A stretch of 64,000 bases of DNA, taken from Nissolia schottii. Its lineage: Eukaryota; Streptophyta; Magnoliopsida; Fabales; Fabaceae. Both the position numbers and the translations under genes were made by a program. Positions 11,314 to 23,479 of this stretch are shown one piece after another (position 1 is the first letter of the stretch; every line of letters begins with the position of its first letter). Below the pieces are notes generated by a model. That model saw only the letters and a program-made list of their open reading frames with translations. It was not told the DNA's origin and made no database searches. The stretch spans positions 236,992 to 300,991 of the forward strand of contig QANU01001174.1 in assembly GCA_003254905.1 (NCBI GenBank). Reading direction: 5' to 3'.

Positions 11314-12405
11314 TACCCCAAAGTAGAGGATCATGTCTGATTCTCAATCCTTTCAGGTTGAGAAATCCTTGATCCTCTAAGGTGGAGGAAAAAAAATATC
11401 CACAAGATGATGTACCAATATTATTAAATTTTAATTTAATATCCTAGAGTTTAGGATATGAAGTTAGGTAAGGAATGATAAATAATTGTCAATGATATTT
11501 AAGTAGTTTATTGCATTGGATATAATTGCTTTATTACACTGTAAATAATAAATATTTTTCTTAAAAAAATTTGCTAATTACTTCCAACATTTTTTGTTGG
11601 TAACTCAAGAGACAAGTTAACCTGTTTTTGATGCACATGCCTGTTGATAATAATAGTGCCGAATTTTAGAATGTGTCAATAACAACTATCGATTTAAAAT
11701 TTACCTCTATTTTACAATGTTTATTTTTCTGTATGGTGTATATAAAATATTAATTTTTAGAGTGTACAAATAGTATTTTTATATAATTAATGACTAAGCA
11801 AAGCGTGTGACATTAACGAGTGAAGATTCATAAGCTTTACCCTCATTAGTTAAATAAAGAACAATTTTGAGGGAAATAAGCGGTTGTGGCGGTGGCTAAA
11901 GATTCATTTCCTAACTTCTTTTGGTAAGGATCGATAAAATAGAGAATTAATAAGGAATTGATGGATACGCGTACGTACGATTAAATAAACACAAAAATAA
12001 AAGTGACGTGACAATTCATATGGAAGAATTTTTGCTGGTGTGTTTGGAATATTATATTTAACAGAAGTACAATTCAAATACTCCAATCGTTGGTTGCTTC
12101 GTCGAGCTTCCCGGCAATATTATATTTACTTAATGGCTAGCCGTCGCTAATACAAATTGTGCATGGCTGAAATTTATTAGTCTCTCCTTTTTTAATGTTA
12201 ATTATTTTCATTTTTTTTAAGCTCATTCATAATACAATATATCAACATATAAATATATTTAGATATATTAAATTATGAATAAATCTAAAAAATTTAAAAA
12301 GAATTAACATTGAGAAACAAAAAGAGTATTTTAAAAAAGATGAGTGGTTTAAAAAGAAAAGAAAAGAAAAAGATCAGAGATCATATATATGTGTGTGTGT
12401 GGGGG
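11314..12405. other. Intergenic, nothing recognised
   Basis: AT-rich. Ends in a (ta)(tg)n tract and five Gs just before an isolated N at 12406, which probably marks an assembly join. Confidence 0.5.
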
Positions 12406-12406
12406 N

Positions 12407-13657
12407 TAATGATTATTATACGTATAGCATACAATTTTTAAAATTATAAACAACGTGCCCCCAATCTTGAACTTGTTTCGGTCATCTTTCCATCATCGTC
12501 ATCCTCTTCATCCTCTCATTCTCGTTTTGTTATCTTTATTCTTGTCATCCTCTCATCATCGTCATCCTTCTCATCTTCCTTATCTTCATCCTCCTATCAT
12601 GTGAAAGTTGATTAAAGTGGAATTAAGATGATAAAAGATTTATTTTCTTTTAAAATAGACGAGATATATCTTTAACAATGGTGATTTACTTGTTACAAAT
12701 ACTTGAGTGGACAATTACTTGTCAAATGTCATACTTGTGAACATAAGCGTGTAATGTTTGTCCATTATACCACATAAAGTTTGTGCACAAATGCTTATAA
12801 AGTTTGTGCATCAAAGAGTTTAATAAATTCTGGAATGTATGATCCATGTAAAGGTTTGTGAACATAAGAGAGTAATGTTTATGCATTCTACTACATAAAG
12901 TTTGTGCACAAATGCTTATAAAGTTTGTGCATCTAAGAGTCTAATGAATTTTAGAATGTATGGTTTATGTAAAGGTTTGTGAACATAAATGAGTAATGTT
13001 TGTGCATTCTACTACATAAAGTTTGTGCATCAAAGAGTCTAATGAATTCTGGAATGTATGGTCTATGAAAAGGTTTTGTGAACATAAGCTAGTAATATTT
13101 GTGCATTCTACTACATAAAGTTTGTGCACCAATGCTTATAAAGTTTGTGCATTAAAGAGTCTAATGAATTCTGAAATGTATGATCTATGTAAATGTTTGT
13201 GGACATAAGCTAGCAATATTTGTGCATTCTACTACATACAGTTTGTGCATAGATGCTTATAAAGTTTGTGCATCAAAGAGTCTAATGAATTCTAGAATAT
13301 ATGGTCCATGTAAAGGTTTATGAACATAAGCGGATAATGTTTGTGCATTCTACTACATAAAGTTTGTGCACAAATGCTTATAAAGTTTGTGCATCCAAGA
13401 GTCTAATGGATTAGGGAATGTATGGTACATGTGCGCATAAGCAAATAATGTTTGTGCATTCTACTACATAATGTTTGTGCACAGATGCTTATAAAGTTTG
13501 TGCACGTGAATGAAAATTGAGAAACGTGAATCGCGTGTGCATACGCATTTAAGTGTGAAGTGGGAATCCGTGTGCGAGTGATATTCGTAGTGAATCTAAA
13601 CATATTTAATACGAGGTGTATATATGGGTAGGTGCAAATTGGATATACATGTAACAT
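12407..13657 (-). mobile_element. Minisatellite-bearing terminal-inverted-repeat element, inverted copy
   Basis: The right tip on the minus strand reads atgttacatgtatatcc at 13657, matching the ends of the elements at 57018-57235 and 24300-26425. The core is the 121-bp tandem repeat. A cattcatc/cttcatcctc-rich stretch (12480-12600) corresponds to the inverse of the gaagagaacgaag-rich stretch near the right end of the 24.3-26.4 kb element. The left tip is not seen, possibly lost at the N at 12406. Confidence 0.5.
12732..13503 (+). repeat. 121-bp minisatellite, about 7 units
   Basis: The anchor 'acataaagtttgtgca' (variants) recurs at 12772, 12893, 13014, 13113, 13234, 13355 and 13466, giving spacings of 121, 121, 99, 121, 121 and 111 bp. 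The short unit lacks one 'caaatgcttataaagtttgtg' sub-block. Each unit contains several copies of 'gtttgtgca', so the repeat has a shorter internal rhythm. Copies are roughly 90 percent alike by eye. Confidence 0.85.
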
Positions 13658-14269
13658 TGCTGATATAAGAGTCAATATATACACGGATAGGAAATGTTAG
13701 ATAGCCAAATATATTTTCAGAATGTGATTACCAACATGACATGGCATTGCTGTTGATCGATGGACGAATAAATAGATCTTGTTATTAGTTCATTTTATGA
13801 AACCTTCATCGTGTGACTTTAGGATGACAAACGGGTCAACCTACCTCTATCTGCCATGGATCAGCCCAAAGTTGACCAGCGAGATAGGTTAACTCATTTT
13901 AGTGAAATGGATTGATTATGCATCTTCTCTCTTTTAGTTGGGTTGATGGGTTGGCTGTTCAACCCGTAAAGAAAAAAATATCACACAACACAAATTAACA
14001 AAATTTTAGCAACACAATTTCAATCGCACATTAAAATCCAAATAATAACATGAAACAAGAATTGATAAAAGTCAACTAAAACAAAACTTTAACAACACCA
14101 AATTTTAGTATTAGTAAAATCCATCGGCGTATGTAAATAATCCTAAGATTTTCGAGAGAGAATAAGGTTGACCATTGCCACATTAGTTGTTAATCTTCAA
14201 CATGAGACTCTGGTCGAGAATGTCGAGCTCGCTGGATCTGCCACCGTGAGAGATGTAAGATAATAATAA
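13658..14269. other. Intergenic; possible hAT-type fragment
   Basis: 13820-13980 contains taggatgacaaacgggtcaa and gttgggttgatgggttgg motifs resembling hAT MITE ends, but no matching opposite end was found. Otherwise AT-rich with no gene. Confidence 0.35.
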
Positions 14270-14430
14270 GAGCAGTAGGAGAATAATATATGTTTGTATA
14301 TACTGAGTTGTATTTTTACAATTGAAGGTGAACCTATTTATAAGCTGAAAACTCAACTGCCAAAGATATATTACAATCAAATGAAATCAAACATTTACAA
14401 TCATTATCAAATCAAATATTTACAATCATT
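14270..14430 (-). mobile_element. LTR fragment related to the TRIM/copia LTR
   Basis: 'ctgagttg', 'acaattgaaggtgaacctatttataagctgaaaac' (in parts) and 'aaactcaactgccaaa' follow the same order and spacing as in the TRIM LTRs at 4570-4786 and 5081-5293, but diverged. No partner LTR or primer-binding site here. Confidence 0.55.
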
Positions 14431-14550
14431 AACAAGAGAAATGACATTCGCCACTATTTTGTGTTTGAGAGAGAGCGTGCATCGGTATTGTCACTTATAA
14501 CTGCCACTAAATGTTTACATAACCACCACAAACAATTTTTTCTTGTAGTG
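14431..14550 (+). mobile_element. Possible CACTA right terminus
   Basis: Ends ttttttcttgtagtg at 14550, matching a CACTA tip. The subterminal region has only weak repeats (gccacta, accacca), and no left end was found. Confidence 0.4.
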
Positions 14551-16549
14551 TACTTTTCTCAATTTTTCTTTTTTAAAGTTTAATTGCCATGTATTACAAA
14601 AGAGTTTTAAACTTTTATTTAATTATGTGTTATCACTGTAGCAAATGTGGTTCATACTCACGTCTGATATCATAATGGCGGTAAAATACTTTTACATTAA
14701 TGATGCATATAAATTGAACTTTAGAACCATGGATCGATTATATACTAGTCACACAGACAAAACCTGCTTTGAATTTTCCCCATTTGCATGCTTTTCTAAA
14801 TGTGGGATTTATCATTTTAAGTTATTGTGTTCATCTAATTAACCCAAAAACAAGGGGGGAAATCAACTTTTAATTTAACAAAGAAAGACAGTGTATTTGT
14901 ATACTTTTAAAAAGAAATGTTAAATGCTGTGAATAATTGAAACCCTAAATACAAATATTGGATTTGAAAGCTTAGGCATTTACATCATAATTTCATTAAA
15001 AATCAATTGTATATGCCATGAATCGATTCGGAGTTGACTCGTCAGTTTATAAAAGTTTACGTTTATGGAATCCGAATTTTAACTTTTTTTTAGGTTCTTT
15101 CCTATCCTCTTAATAATATTATAGGAAGACGTACATTAATTATTTATTGTCGAAATAAATAATTACTTGAATCAAAACTAGCTATCATTTTGCATGGCTA
15201 GTTAGTACGCACTATTATATATTCACAAGCATATTACAGTTTGTTATTCCAAAAAGCTTATGGAAGGTTGTGGCACTGATTAGCTGGTCTGGTTAAAAAC
15301 AACGTTGTAATAATTTGATTATTATTTTATGGATTCCATCAACCACGAGTTATATGTTTCTTAAGTTTCACATGTATGGTATTGGATTAGCATGAATCAT
15401 TTCATTTAGTGGACCCTGAGCTGGAAATAAAGCTTAATTGACTATTTGAAACTTTTTAATTTTTACCTATTATATTATTTTAATCTATAAAAGTTGGAGA
15501 CACTATAGTGTTTGACCTATTAATTTTGATTAACTATTCATGTGACGAATTGTAGGAAATGATACCGGTCCTTTGGCATTGTATCTATCCACCATTCAAC
15601 CGTCCGAACAAGCACTAGTGAAAAAAAGACTGACTGACTTGTGGTTGATCTTAAAATGTTGCACTTTACTCGATTATCTAATTTATTTTTAACTTTTTGA
15701 TAACGAAGATAATTAAAGCGACAACTAATAAAATTTATAGCAGCTAATTAAAATCATAACAATTAATCAAACTTAATTAACAACATCATAACAGTTAATT
15801 AAAACCAAATTAACTAATCAAGATCATGATGTCTAATTAAAGTTGGCATTACCTATCAATTAATGGGTTCCTTTCGCATTATGAAAAAAACCACTGAAGA
15901 ATTAATTACTTGATTAAATGACAAACGGAGAAAGATTGCGTAAGAGAGTGCATTATGTAGGTAACTTTTTTTTTTAGTTTTGGGTTGGGATCGTTGCTAC
16001 CCCATACAAATTTAAAGAAGAATAAGAATTTTGCCCATAGGAATTTCACAACCACAGTATTTTAGAACTTAGTAAAGAATTTCTGCTAAGCATGCGGCCA
16101 ACCCCTCTTATTCTTTCTTCACACTAATTTACAGCTTCCTCAACATATTCCCCGAGTAGTAGGCAAGGTATATAAAGAATGACCTGTATGTTACAAGGAT
16201 GTGAATTTTGATTAATTAGGTGAAAAATTAATAAAAAAAATTTATACAACCAAATTTTTGAGACAAACAATCCTAAAATCAATCAGTTCAGTGCATCGAC
16301 AGAAACTCTCTTCTCTCTTGAGCAAGTAGAGAAAAAAAAAGACGTTGGAAAGGAAAAATTGAAAAATTGAAAAAAAATTTGAGAAAATGTTGGAAGAAGT
16401 GAATCAAGTGAATAAATAAAAAGTTTGGGGAACTTGTTACCTGGGTAGTTGGAGGCAAAGAGAAATTAATGGAGATCAAGGTCTCCACACTTTTGATTAA
16501 CACATATGTCATTGATTCTACTAAGTCTTAGGCTATAACTCACTGACCA
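14551..16549. other. Intergenic, nothing recognised
   Basis: AT-rich. 15720-15850 has a loose repeat of 'aattaaaatcataacaatt' type. The short frames at 14645-14842 and 16288-16512 show no domain. Confidence 0.45.
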
Positions 16550-18757
16550 TATAATATCACACATTGACCTTGACCCCATTACAACCGTTAAAAGGCTTCT
16601 TGATGCATGTCATATTTAATTGGTAATCTATAATGCTTAGAAGAAAGTTAAGCCTATGGAGACGACTTTAGTAAAGTGTTTGAGCGAGTATTAGATGAAC
16701 TTATACACTATGAGTGATGAGTGATGCACGCTAACTAGTGAGACCCAATTGATTTTAACATGTCTTGATTTATTCTTTGCTCATGATGTTTATGCCAGAA
16801 AAATTTGATTTTTGTTCATAGTGATACCATCTTTATTCCAAATATAATTTATTCTTGGGTTATCATATGTATTGAACAGCTGTCTAGTAGTTAGTGAGTC
16901 GGCCTAAGTGTCTCCTTGAGTTTTGGGGCTTTGTAGGGGAACAAGGTCACCGCATCAAAAAGGTTTTCTTTCTTTTGTTTTCTTCTTATTTTTATTCTGC
17001 ATCTGTTCTTAGTTCTTTGCATGAGGACATACAGTTGTTCAAGTGTGAGGTATTTTGATAGAGGGGTTTTATACCCTATTTTATTATTTCATAACTAAGT
17101 ATTGCACCCTAGCAATATGCGGTTTGGATGTCTAATTGTTATATTTTTCACATTATCCTCTTTTGAGAGAAATTGAGAAAAATGCAATTTGCAACATTAT
17201 TTTTGAATGTTTTTAATTATCGTGAGTAACCTATGCATTTAACTTCTCTTGTTTGAGTCGTTAAAGTCACAGGGATCAAGTATCGGTGCAAAAGGAAGTG
17301 AAAAATGAGCTAAGACATTACTTTAAGGCGTTGTTTATGTATTTGGGTTATAACATGAGCTGTAGATATGCGTTTATTTTAAGTAGTATATTGTAAAAAA
17401 AGCTAAGTGGAAGCTCTACAACTCTCACGAAGAGTTGAAAAACTGAATCAATTATCTACTTAGTCGTTTTTAGCTTGAAAGTTAGAATAGTGATGTTGAA
17501 ATTTTAGATTGGAGCTGTCACAAAGATCGGGGCATAACTTCTTCATCTGAAGTCCAAACGAGACAAAAATTTGAGTATATTTCATGTAAAATTGAAAGAT
17601 CTACAACTTTCTTAAAGACATCGGAGGTAACATCGATCTCTAAGAAAGTTGTAGCGCTGTATTACCATTGCAGCATGCAAAAGCGCCAAACCGTTGCAAC
17701 CCTCACACAAGATTGCAAACCTGAAGAAATGGCGTGTTGCTACAGCTTTATATGGCTACTGCAATGCTCATCTGAAGCTAATTTCGATGCTTGTGCTATT
17801 CTGAACCCTAATTTTAGTGTTTTGGGGGTTATAAATAGGCCTAGAGTGAAGAGGAAAGGACATGACCTTCTCATTACTTGTCTCCACTTTTCACTTTATT
17901 TTTTTGCACTTTATTGTTAGTAGTGCTTTAGCTTTTCTGTTCAATAGATTCAAGGTTTTTTAGCATTTGTATTGACACGCGGGGTTCCTTTATCTTGTTC
18001 TCGAATTGATGCCCAACTTTTTAGTCAACTTTATTTAGATTTTTTTATTTAATTTAATTCTCCATATATTTTCCTATCTTCTTTATTTAATTTATGAGTT
18101 TTCATCCTCCATCCATGGAAGATTAGTTTTTTTAATATTTTGCATACAGTAATTCTAGGATTAGGATTAAATTGAGGTTCTTGTACTTAATGCATGATTC
18201 ATAATTCTCCCTCCTTATTTTCTAATTGATAACACAATAACTGCATGCTATTAGTTGATCGGTAATTCAAATTGATGAATGAGAATTATCCAAGTTGGTA
18301 AAGAGTATTGGGGATTGCTCTAATTAGATTAAGTTGTGCAATCGGTTAAGAAATTAACATAGGTAATTAAGACCAAGATCGTAGTTGTTAATGCTTGTAC
18401 TGGCTAGTTAATTCCTCGGAGAATGCGCTTGTGATCTCTTAAGTGAATTGCATGTTAGTTGGAGATTTCTAACTAATAAATAACATCTTTTGTGAACAAT
18501 GATTTGTGGAATCGATGATAATTAATCATCGATCTATGAAGAACTATATGCATGGTATTGCTTATTATCATTGATAATTTTAATCTCTTAATTTGCAATT
18601 GAACAACCCCCCAATTTTATTATAATTAGTTAATTTGGTTTTTTGTGAGACGACCTATATTAGCCTTCTTTATTACATTTTTGGAGTTTACTTAGTTTTA
18701 TAAATTATTATTTACTTGCACATTAAAATTAAAATTAATGACGTTTTAGTGTGTGCC
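16550..18757 (+). mobile_element. Ty3-gypsy retrotransposon remnant: 3' flank and LTR
   Basis: 17030-17060 reads gaggacatacag..ttcaagtgtgagg.atttTGATAG, the pre-LTR purine region plus LTR start commonly seen in Tat/Athila-type gypsy elements of dicots. The putative LTR runs from 17056 to about 18750 and holds a promoter-like tataaataggcc at 17831. No reverse transcriptase or integrase is present upstream, only diverged 3' untranslated sequence. The right limit is uncertain because it abuts the copia relic. Confidence 0.55.
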
Positions 18758-19168
18758 ACTGTTCTTCTATCTCAGGTTCATTAGTAGTGACTTGATTAGA
18801 TGAGTGGCCATGATTTCTCTTGAAATTCGGTGAAAACCATACTTTTCAAAACAGGTTTTGACCGTGTGGCCAATTTTTCCACAATGAGAGCACTTTGAAA
18901 CCTTCCCTTTGTTGCATAGACCAGTGGCTGGCCTTCTGTCAGATGCAGGGAACTTGAAGTTTCTGTGATAAGCTGCATTGTTGCTAGCAGCAAGGATTTT
19001 GGCACTCTCATCACCAGGTGGTGAAGCAATTAAGGTCATTCTGAGATTCTGGCCAGGTTGCAAATAGTAAGGGGGATTGGGATTAGACAAAGGATTAAGG
19101 GGTGGGGAAAGATTTTTCATCGAATCAAAGATTAAAGAATAGCGAAAACATATTGAATGATACCATAA
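18757..19168 (-). mobile_element. Copia-type retrotransposon relic (gag end and primer-binding site)
   Basis: Minus strand: a tRNA-Met-like primer-binding site (tggtatcatt, about 19167-19158), then a gag start at 19120. The 5' LTR would lie above ~19170 but cannot be delimited. No pol sequence follows; gypsy LTR sequence begins at about 18757. Confidence 0.6.
18767..19120 (-). pseudogene. Copia gag relic with CCHC zinc knuckle, internally deleted
   Basis: Open for 117 codons. The N-terminus (MKNLSPPLNPLSNPNPPYYL, then PGQNLRMTLIASPP) matches the start of plant copia Gag proteins (UBN2/gag-type). Residues ~80-93 form a CCHC zinc knuckle, CSHCGKIGHTVKTC. In intact copia Gag these are a few hundred residues apart; here fewer than 50 lie between them, so the gag core is deleted. 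After about ISREIM the plausible gag continuation (SSNQVTTNEPEIEEQ) is in another frame, which indicates a frameshift. Non-functional. Confidence 0.75.
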
Positions 19169-20265
19169 CAGGAACTGAAGCTAAAGATCAAGTGAGTACA
19201 AATTTAATGAATGAAGTTGGGATACATGGAGCTTTATATTTAGTTGGAGTGAGCTCATAACTAACTTGACAACCTAAGGTAAGTTAACTATACAGTATGT
19301 TTTAACTAACTAAATGAGGTAAGATACCTAACGTAACTCACTATACATATTAATAGCCCTCGTGGCGTCAACTCTTGAAGGAGGTTACAGTGTTAAGTGT
19401 CCTACATTGATAAAATTAACAAGTTTAATATTGTATTCAAGTCATAAAACTCTTTCACCTTAAAAATTAGTTTTTAAGTTAGACTCTCCTGGTAGATTTG
19501 AGTCAAAATAGAAGGCAACAATTTGTAATTATTAAATAAAAATAGTAATCCAACATTTTCAGAATTAGCTGTATGTACATATCAGCACATATAAAAATCA
19601 ATGCAAATTAGCTGTGTGTAAACCAGCTCTTACGAAGTCAAAGTAAAAAAATAAAATAAAAAATAAAAAACAATCTATTATTTTTAGGGGAAAAAAGTGT
19701 TTACATAGAATTTAGAAAATAAAAATACTGTATATAAAATAATGCATAAAATTATTTAATTTTTTTAATATATTAAATATTTTACGTTGTCAAAGTTTAT
19801 ATATTTTTTAAATTTAGTGCTCTAAAATAATTACTAATACAACTCTTGAATAAAAATCGTTTTGGGAAGCAGCCACTACGAGACAAAAGTGGCAATGAGT
19901 GGCAAATTATCATCAATTTTAACAGACACCTTTTTCATTTTATACTATATTTTATTTTGTGTTCCATTCCTTAAAAATTGATTTATTTTCAGCATATTAT
20001 TATATTGTACATATATAATTGACTTTGGATGGTTCAAATAATTTAATACTTAATTATTTTTTAAATGAGGTTTAGAATCCAAGTTTTCTGACTAAAAAAT
20101 GTTATTACTATAAAATTATCCCTCCAATAAATTAATTAATTCAAATAAGATTAATTAGAGTTGGATATAATATACAAGGACCGAAATTAAGGATTTTTTT
20201 TACCTATAAATGGGTCTAGCAAATTTTATTGCCCATAATATGTCTCAACGAAAAATTTACAAGTG
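19169..20265. other. Intergenic, nothing recognised
   Basis: 19170-19370 may include residual copia LTR (repeated 'aactaac' wording); the rest is AT-rich without genes. Confidence 0.4.
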
Positions 20266-20269
20266 TATG

Positions 20270-20628
20270 GTTTGGGGTCTGAAATCGCCACAGAGAATTT
20301 TTTTTTTTAAAAAGGGTTTGAAATCGCCACCTCTTATAGCAATTTCAGACCTCAGATTTTATTTTTTTAAAAAAGGATATGAAATCGCTACCCTCTCTGG
20401 CGATTTTAGACCCCACATCTTTTTTAAAAAAAGGTCTGAAATCACCACTTCTTATGGCGATTCCAGACCCCAATTTTATTTTTTTTAAAAAGGGTCTGAA
20501 ATTGTCACCCTTATGGCGATTTCACCTCAGATTTTTTTTAAAAAACGGGTAGCGATTTCAGACCCCATATTTAAAAAAAAAAAGGATTTGAAATTACTAT
20601 AGAGGAGGACAATTTCAGACCTAGATTC
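20270..20628 (+). repeat. Array of ~70-bp hairpin-forming repeats
   Basis: Five to six units, each made of 'ggtctgaaatcgccac' followed by its near-inverse 'tggcgatttcagacc', separated by atttt..tttaaaaaa spacers. Each unit can fold into a stem-loop and neighbouring units can pair with each other. The open frame across it (20210-20488) only translates the repeat. Confidence 0.75.
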
Positions 20629-21375
20629 ATACATTTATAAATTTGTGTTCTAACTTATTTTTTAAGAAATCCCCGAAATTAATATTGTAAGTAAGTAAGA
20701 TGGCATTTTGTGAGTGGCAAGGCCATTGAAAGATGGTGAACCAGTGGGAGGCAGCCACCTTCGAAGAGCATGAAAAAACTTTAGCAACATCATAGGCCAC
20801 TGGTTTGCGCCCCTTACCTAAATAAACAATTGTCATAAAAAGGGAAACCATTGGTTATTGGAAAAAAATTGTAAAAAAGGGAAAGGTATACGGTTCTGTC
20901 CCTAATTCCGACTTGCTTACTACCCCAACATACAGACAGTGGACCATATTCAAATAATCTATGTAACGTGAGGAGTTGTTCTCAATCATTTCTGATTAAT
21001 TTATATTTTTGGTGAAAATTCTTTGAATTTCCCTTTTATATGTGTGTTCTTCCAAAAATAGAAACCTAGAAGCCCTCTGCATCCTCTATATTTGGGAATG
21101 TGACTTATTTGGACTATATACGTTTGCATTGCTATCTTTTTTGTTGGTCTTCAGCCTTTAGAGGGCTACTTTTTTCCACTTGGAATTTGTGCTAACTGTA
21201 GCTATACTGCAACCTGGCACTGCTGCACAATCCATCCATATCATTATGAGAACAACGATCCATTCCCCTTGTGGATGAGTTTAATCAGATTCAGGTTTTC
21301 AGAAGCAGTCCAGGAGCACATCTTTTCATATTTCATAAATGGCTTTTCTTGTCTTTTCGACAAATATTTAATATT
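20629..21375. other. Intergenic, nothing recognised
   Basis: A minus frame at 20627-20851 has no recognisable domain. No repeat matched. Confidence 0.45.
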
Positions 21376-21832
21376 TCATTTAGTTCCTTAAAAAAAAATA
21401 TTTTAGTCCAAACATATAAAAAATTATATGATATTAATTCCTGTTATTAGCAAGACTTTATCATTTTAGTGTTAAAATTATGTTAGTGGTTGGTATAACT
21501 AACAGTGTCACATTAGTAGTGTCATGTAATTAAAATTAACTCATCTGATTTATAACCCCGACCAAACTCCATACATAACTCATGATTTGACCCAATTTTG
21601 AAAGGTAGATGAGTCATAATTTCGGATCAAATAGCGCTTTTTAGGTCGAATTATATGTCAGGTGAGTTTATTTTACTCACATGACATTCTATTAGTCATA
21701 TCAACAATTAATAAAGTCTCACTAATAATAAAGACTAAAATCATGTAATTTTTAACATGTTTGACCAAAACTAAAAAATAAATTTTTAAGAACCTATAAA
21801 TCAAATCAAAAATTTGTCATAGACTTAAAACA
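21376..21832. mobile_element. Mutator-type MITE with long terminal inverted repeats
   Basis: The left arm (tagttccttaaaaaaa, ttttagtccaaacat, gacttta) is mirrored by the right arm (agactaaaatcatgt, gtttgaccaaaac, tttttaagaacctata). Arms are ~150 bp and diverged, with no coding capacity inside. The 'tagtcc/ggtcc' wording is usual for Mutator-type MITEs in dicots. Confidence 0.6.
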
Positions 21833-22272
21833 TCTTTATAAATTTAACAAGATTTTTGACAAAATAGCTAATCCTTGATTAAAATATTGAGGGGCAAGAA
21901 ATTCTCTCAAGATGCGAAGGTTTTTAACTATTTAAAATATATGATATTTTAACATTTTAAAATTAAAGACTAAACTATCCCATATCTTAAATGATGATGT
22001 GCTGAATTATCTTATTTTACATATTTAAATCTTAAAGTAGACTTTGAAGTAATCCCTCAATATTTTTGATAGATCCAAAATGGGCATTTTGCGAAGATTT
22101 ACTTTTACAAGAGTATATTTTAGTTTGTATAAATATTGATTAGTTCTAAGGGGTCTTATTCATTAAAGAGTTAAAAATGAAAAGATTTGATTGCTTTAAA
22201 TGCATTTAATGCATTGAGAATCTCCATAACATAATTCAAATAAATTATTTTTACTTTAAACTAAATAACATA
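21833..22272. other. Intergenic, nothing recognised
   Basis: AT-rich, no gene or repeat supported. Confidence 0.5.
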
Positions 22273-22598
22273 CACTATAAGAAAATAGCTCATTACCATC
22301 AGCATTACTGTCAAAAAATTGCACGGTTATCATCGGCTTTTGACGTTACTGTCAGAGTTATCGTCGGACATGTGGTAGACGGTAAAATGCTCGATGGTAA
22401 TTGATTTACTGTGGGACAACGACTACTGACGGTAATTACTGCCGGAATAAACTGACGAAAACTGATTCACATCTGATTACAATTGAACCGGTTTACCATC
22501 AGCCAGGACCGACGGTAAATATATTAATATTTTATTCGTTTACCATCGACCACTACTGATGGTAAAGATATTATTATTTATTCATTTACACTGTCGGT
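22273..22598 (+). mobile_element. CACTA left terminus with subterminal repeats
   Basis: Begins cactataagaaaata at 22273. It is followed by a dense field of 'accatcag / gacggtaa / ccgacggtaaa' motifs in both orientations to about 22590, the same motif class as in the CACTA end at 1-745. No right end follows; the motif field stops where the tgtaacatcccg sequence starts. Confidence 0.65.
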
Positions 22599-22980
22599 GT
22601 AACATCCCGTTTTTTTCCTTAGCAAATATTTCATAAATTAAACAAGGGAAACAAGCCCTCACATAAACTCTCAGGTTAAAAGTGTTCGTAGAAATAATTC
22701 TATGCATTTTTACAAAATTCTACAAACACTAGAATAAATTTTTTTTGTTGTCTGAGTATAACTGCACGTCCAAAGTATCCGCAAAAGGTATGGCTACAGG
22801 CGAGAATTTACAAACACCTCAAATGAACCTAAATTATTACTTAGAAAAATTAGGGGATCACAAAGACGTGATCGAAATATTCTCAAAATATTTTACAATA
22901 GTTGATAATATGCAAAACAATTAAAAAATACTTTTAATTTTATAAAAAAAATCGTTGGTATATGATTTGGCGCTAAATGG
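22599..22980 (+). mobile_element. Possible LTR start (TGTAACATCCCG...)
   Basis: tgtaacatcccgttttttt is a common 5' tip of plant chromovirus-type LTRs, and it starts abruptly inside CACTA subterminal sequence. No second LTR, primer-binding site or coding sequence was found, so this is tentative. Confidence 0.35.
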
Positions 22981-23479
22981 TGTCTAGTTTTTGTGATGTA
23001 TTATTCGATAGATATAGAATCCGTCAATATGTTTTATCTTAATAGTTCTTCAAGCACATTTTTAATAGATTTAGTCATTTAAATCTGTTAAAACTTTTAC
23101 CAGAAATTATTTGTCAAAGCTTAATTTTAGTCCTTAAAATTATTTTAAAAATATGTCTTGTTTCTAAGAATAATGTGTTGTTGCACTGTCTCAAAGATAC
23201 ACGCACTTTTCACCTTAATCATTTATGTCAAAAATAAAATATATTAACTACAATATGTCATAAATCTTTTATTAATTGTAACAATACGATTAATTTAATT
23301 TAATAATGAGATTACACGCTTAAAATTCCTTAATAAAATAGTAGTGGAAAATATATACAAGTAGTAAACTTTCCTATCCGTAATCAAATGACCAATTTTT
23401 TTATTATCTTCAAAAAAAAAAGTCAAATCATTCAAATGACTCTACGATTGGCGAAAGGTGCGCCTAATTTAACTTTTTT
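22981..23479. other. Intergenic, nothing recognised
   Basis: AT-rich, no gene or repeat supported. Confidence 0.45.

Noticed and set aside
12732..13503. CRISPR-like array (regular repeats)
   Set aside because: Repeat units are adjoining and diverged with no unique spacers; a plant minisatellite.
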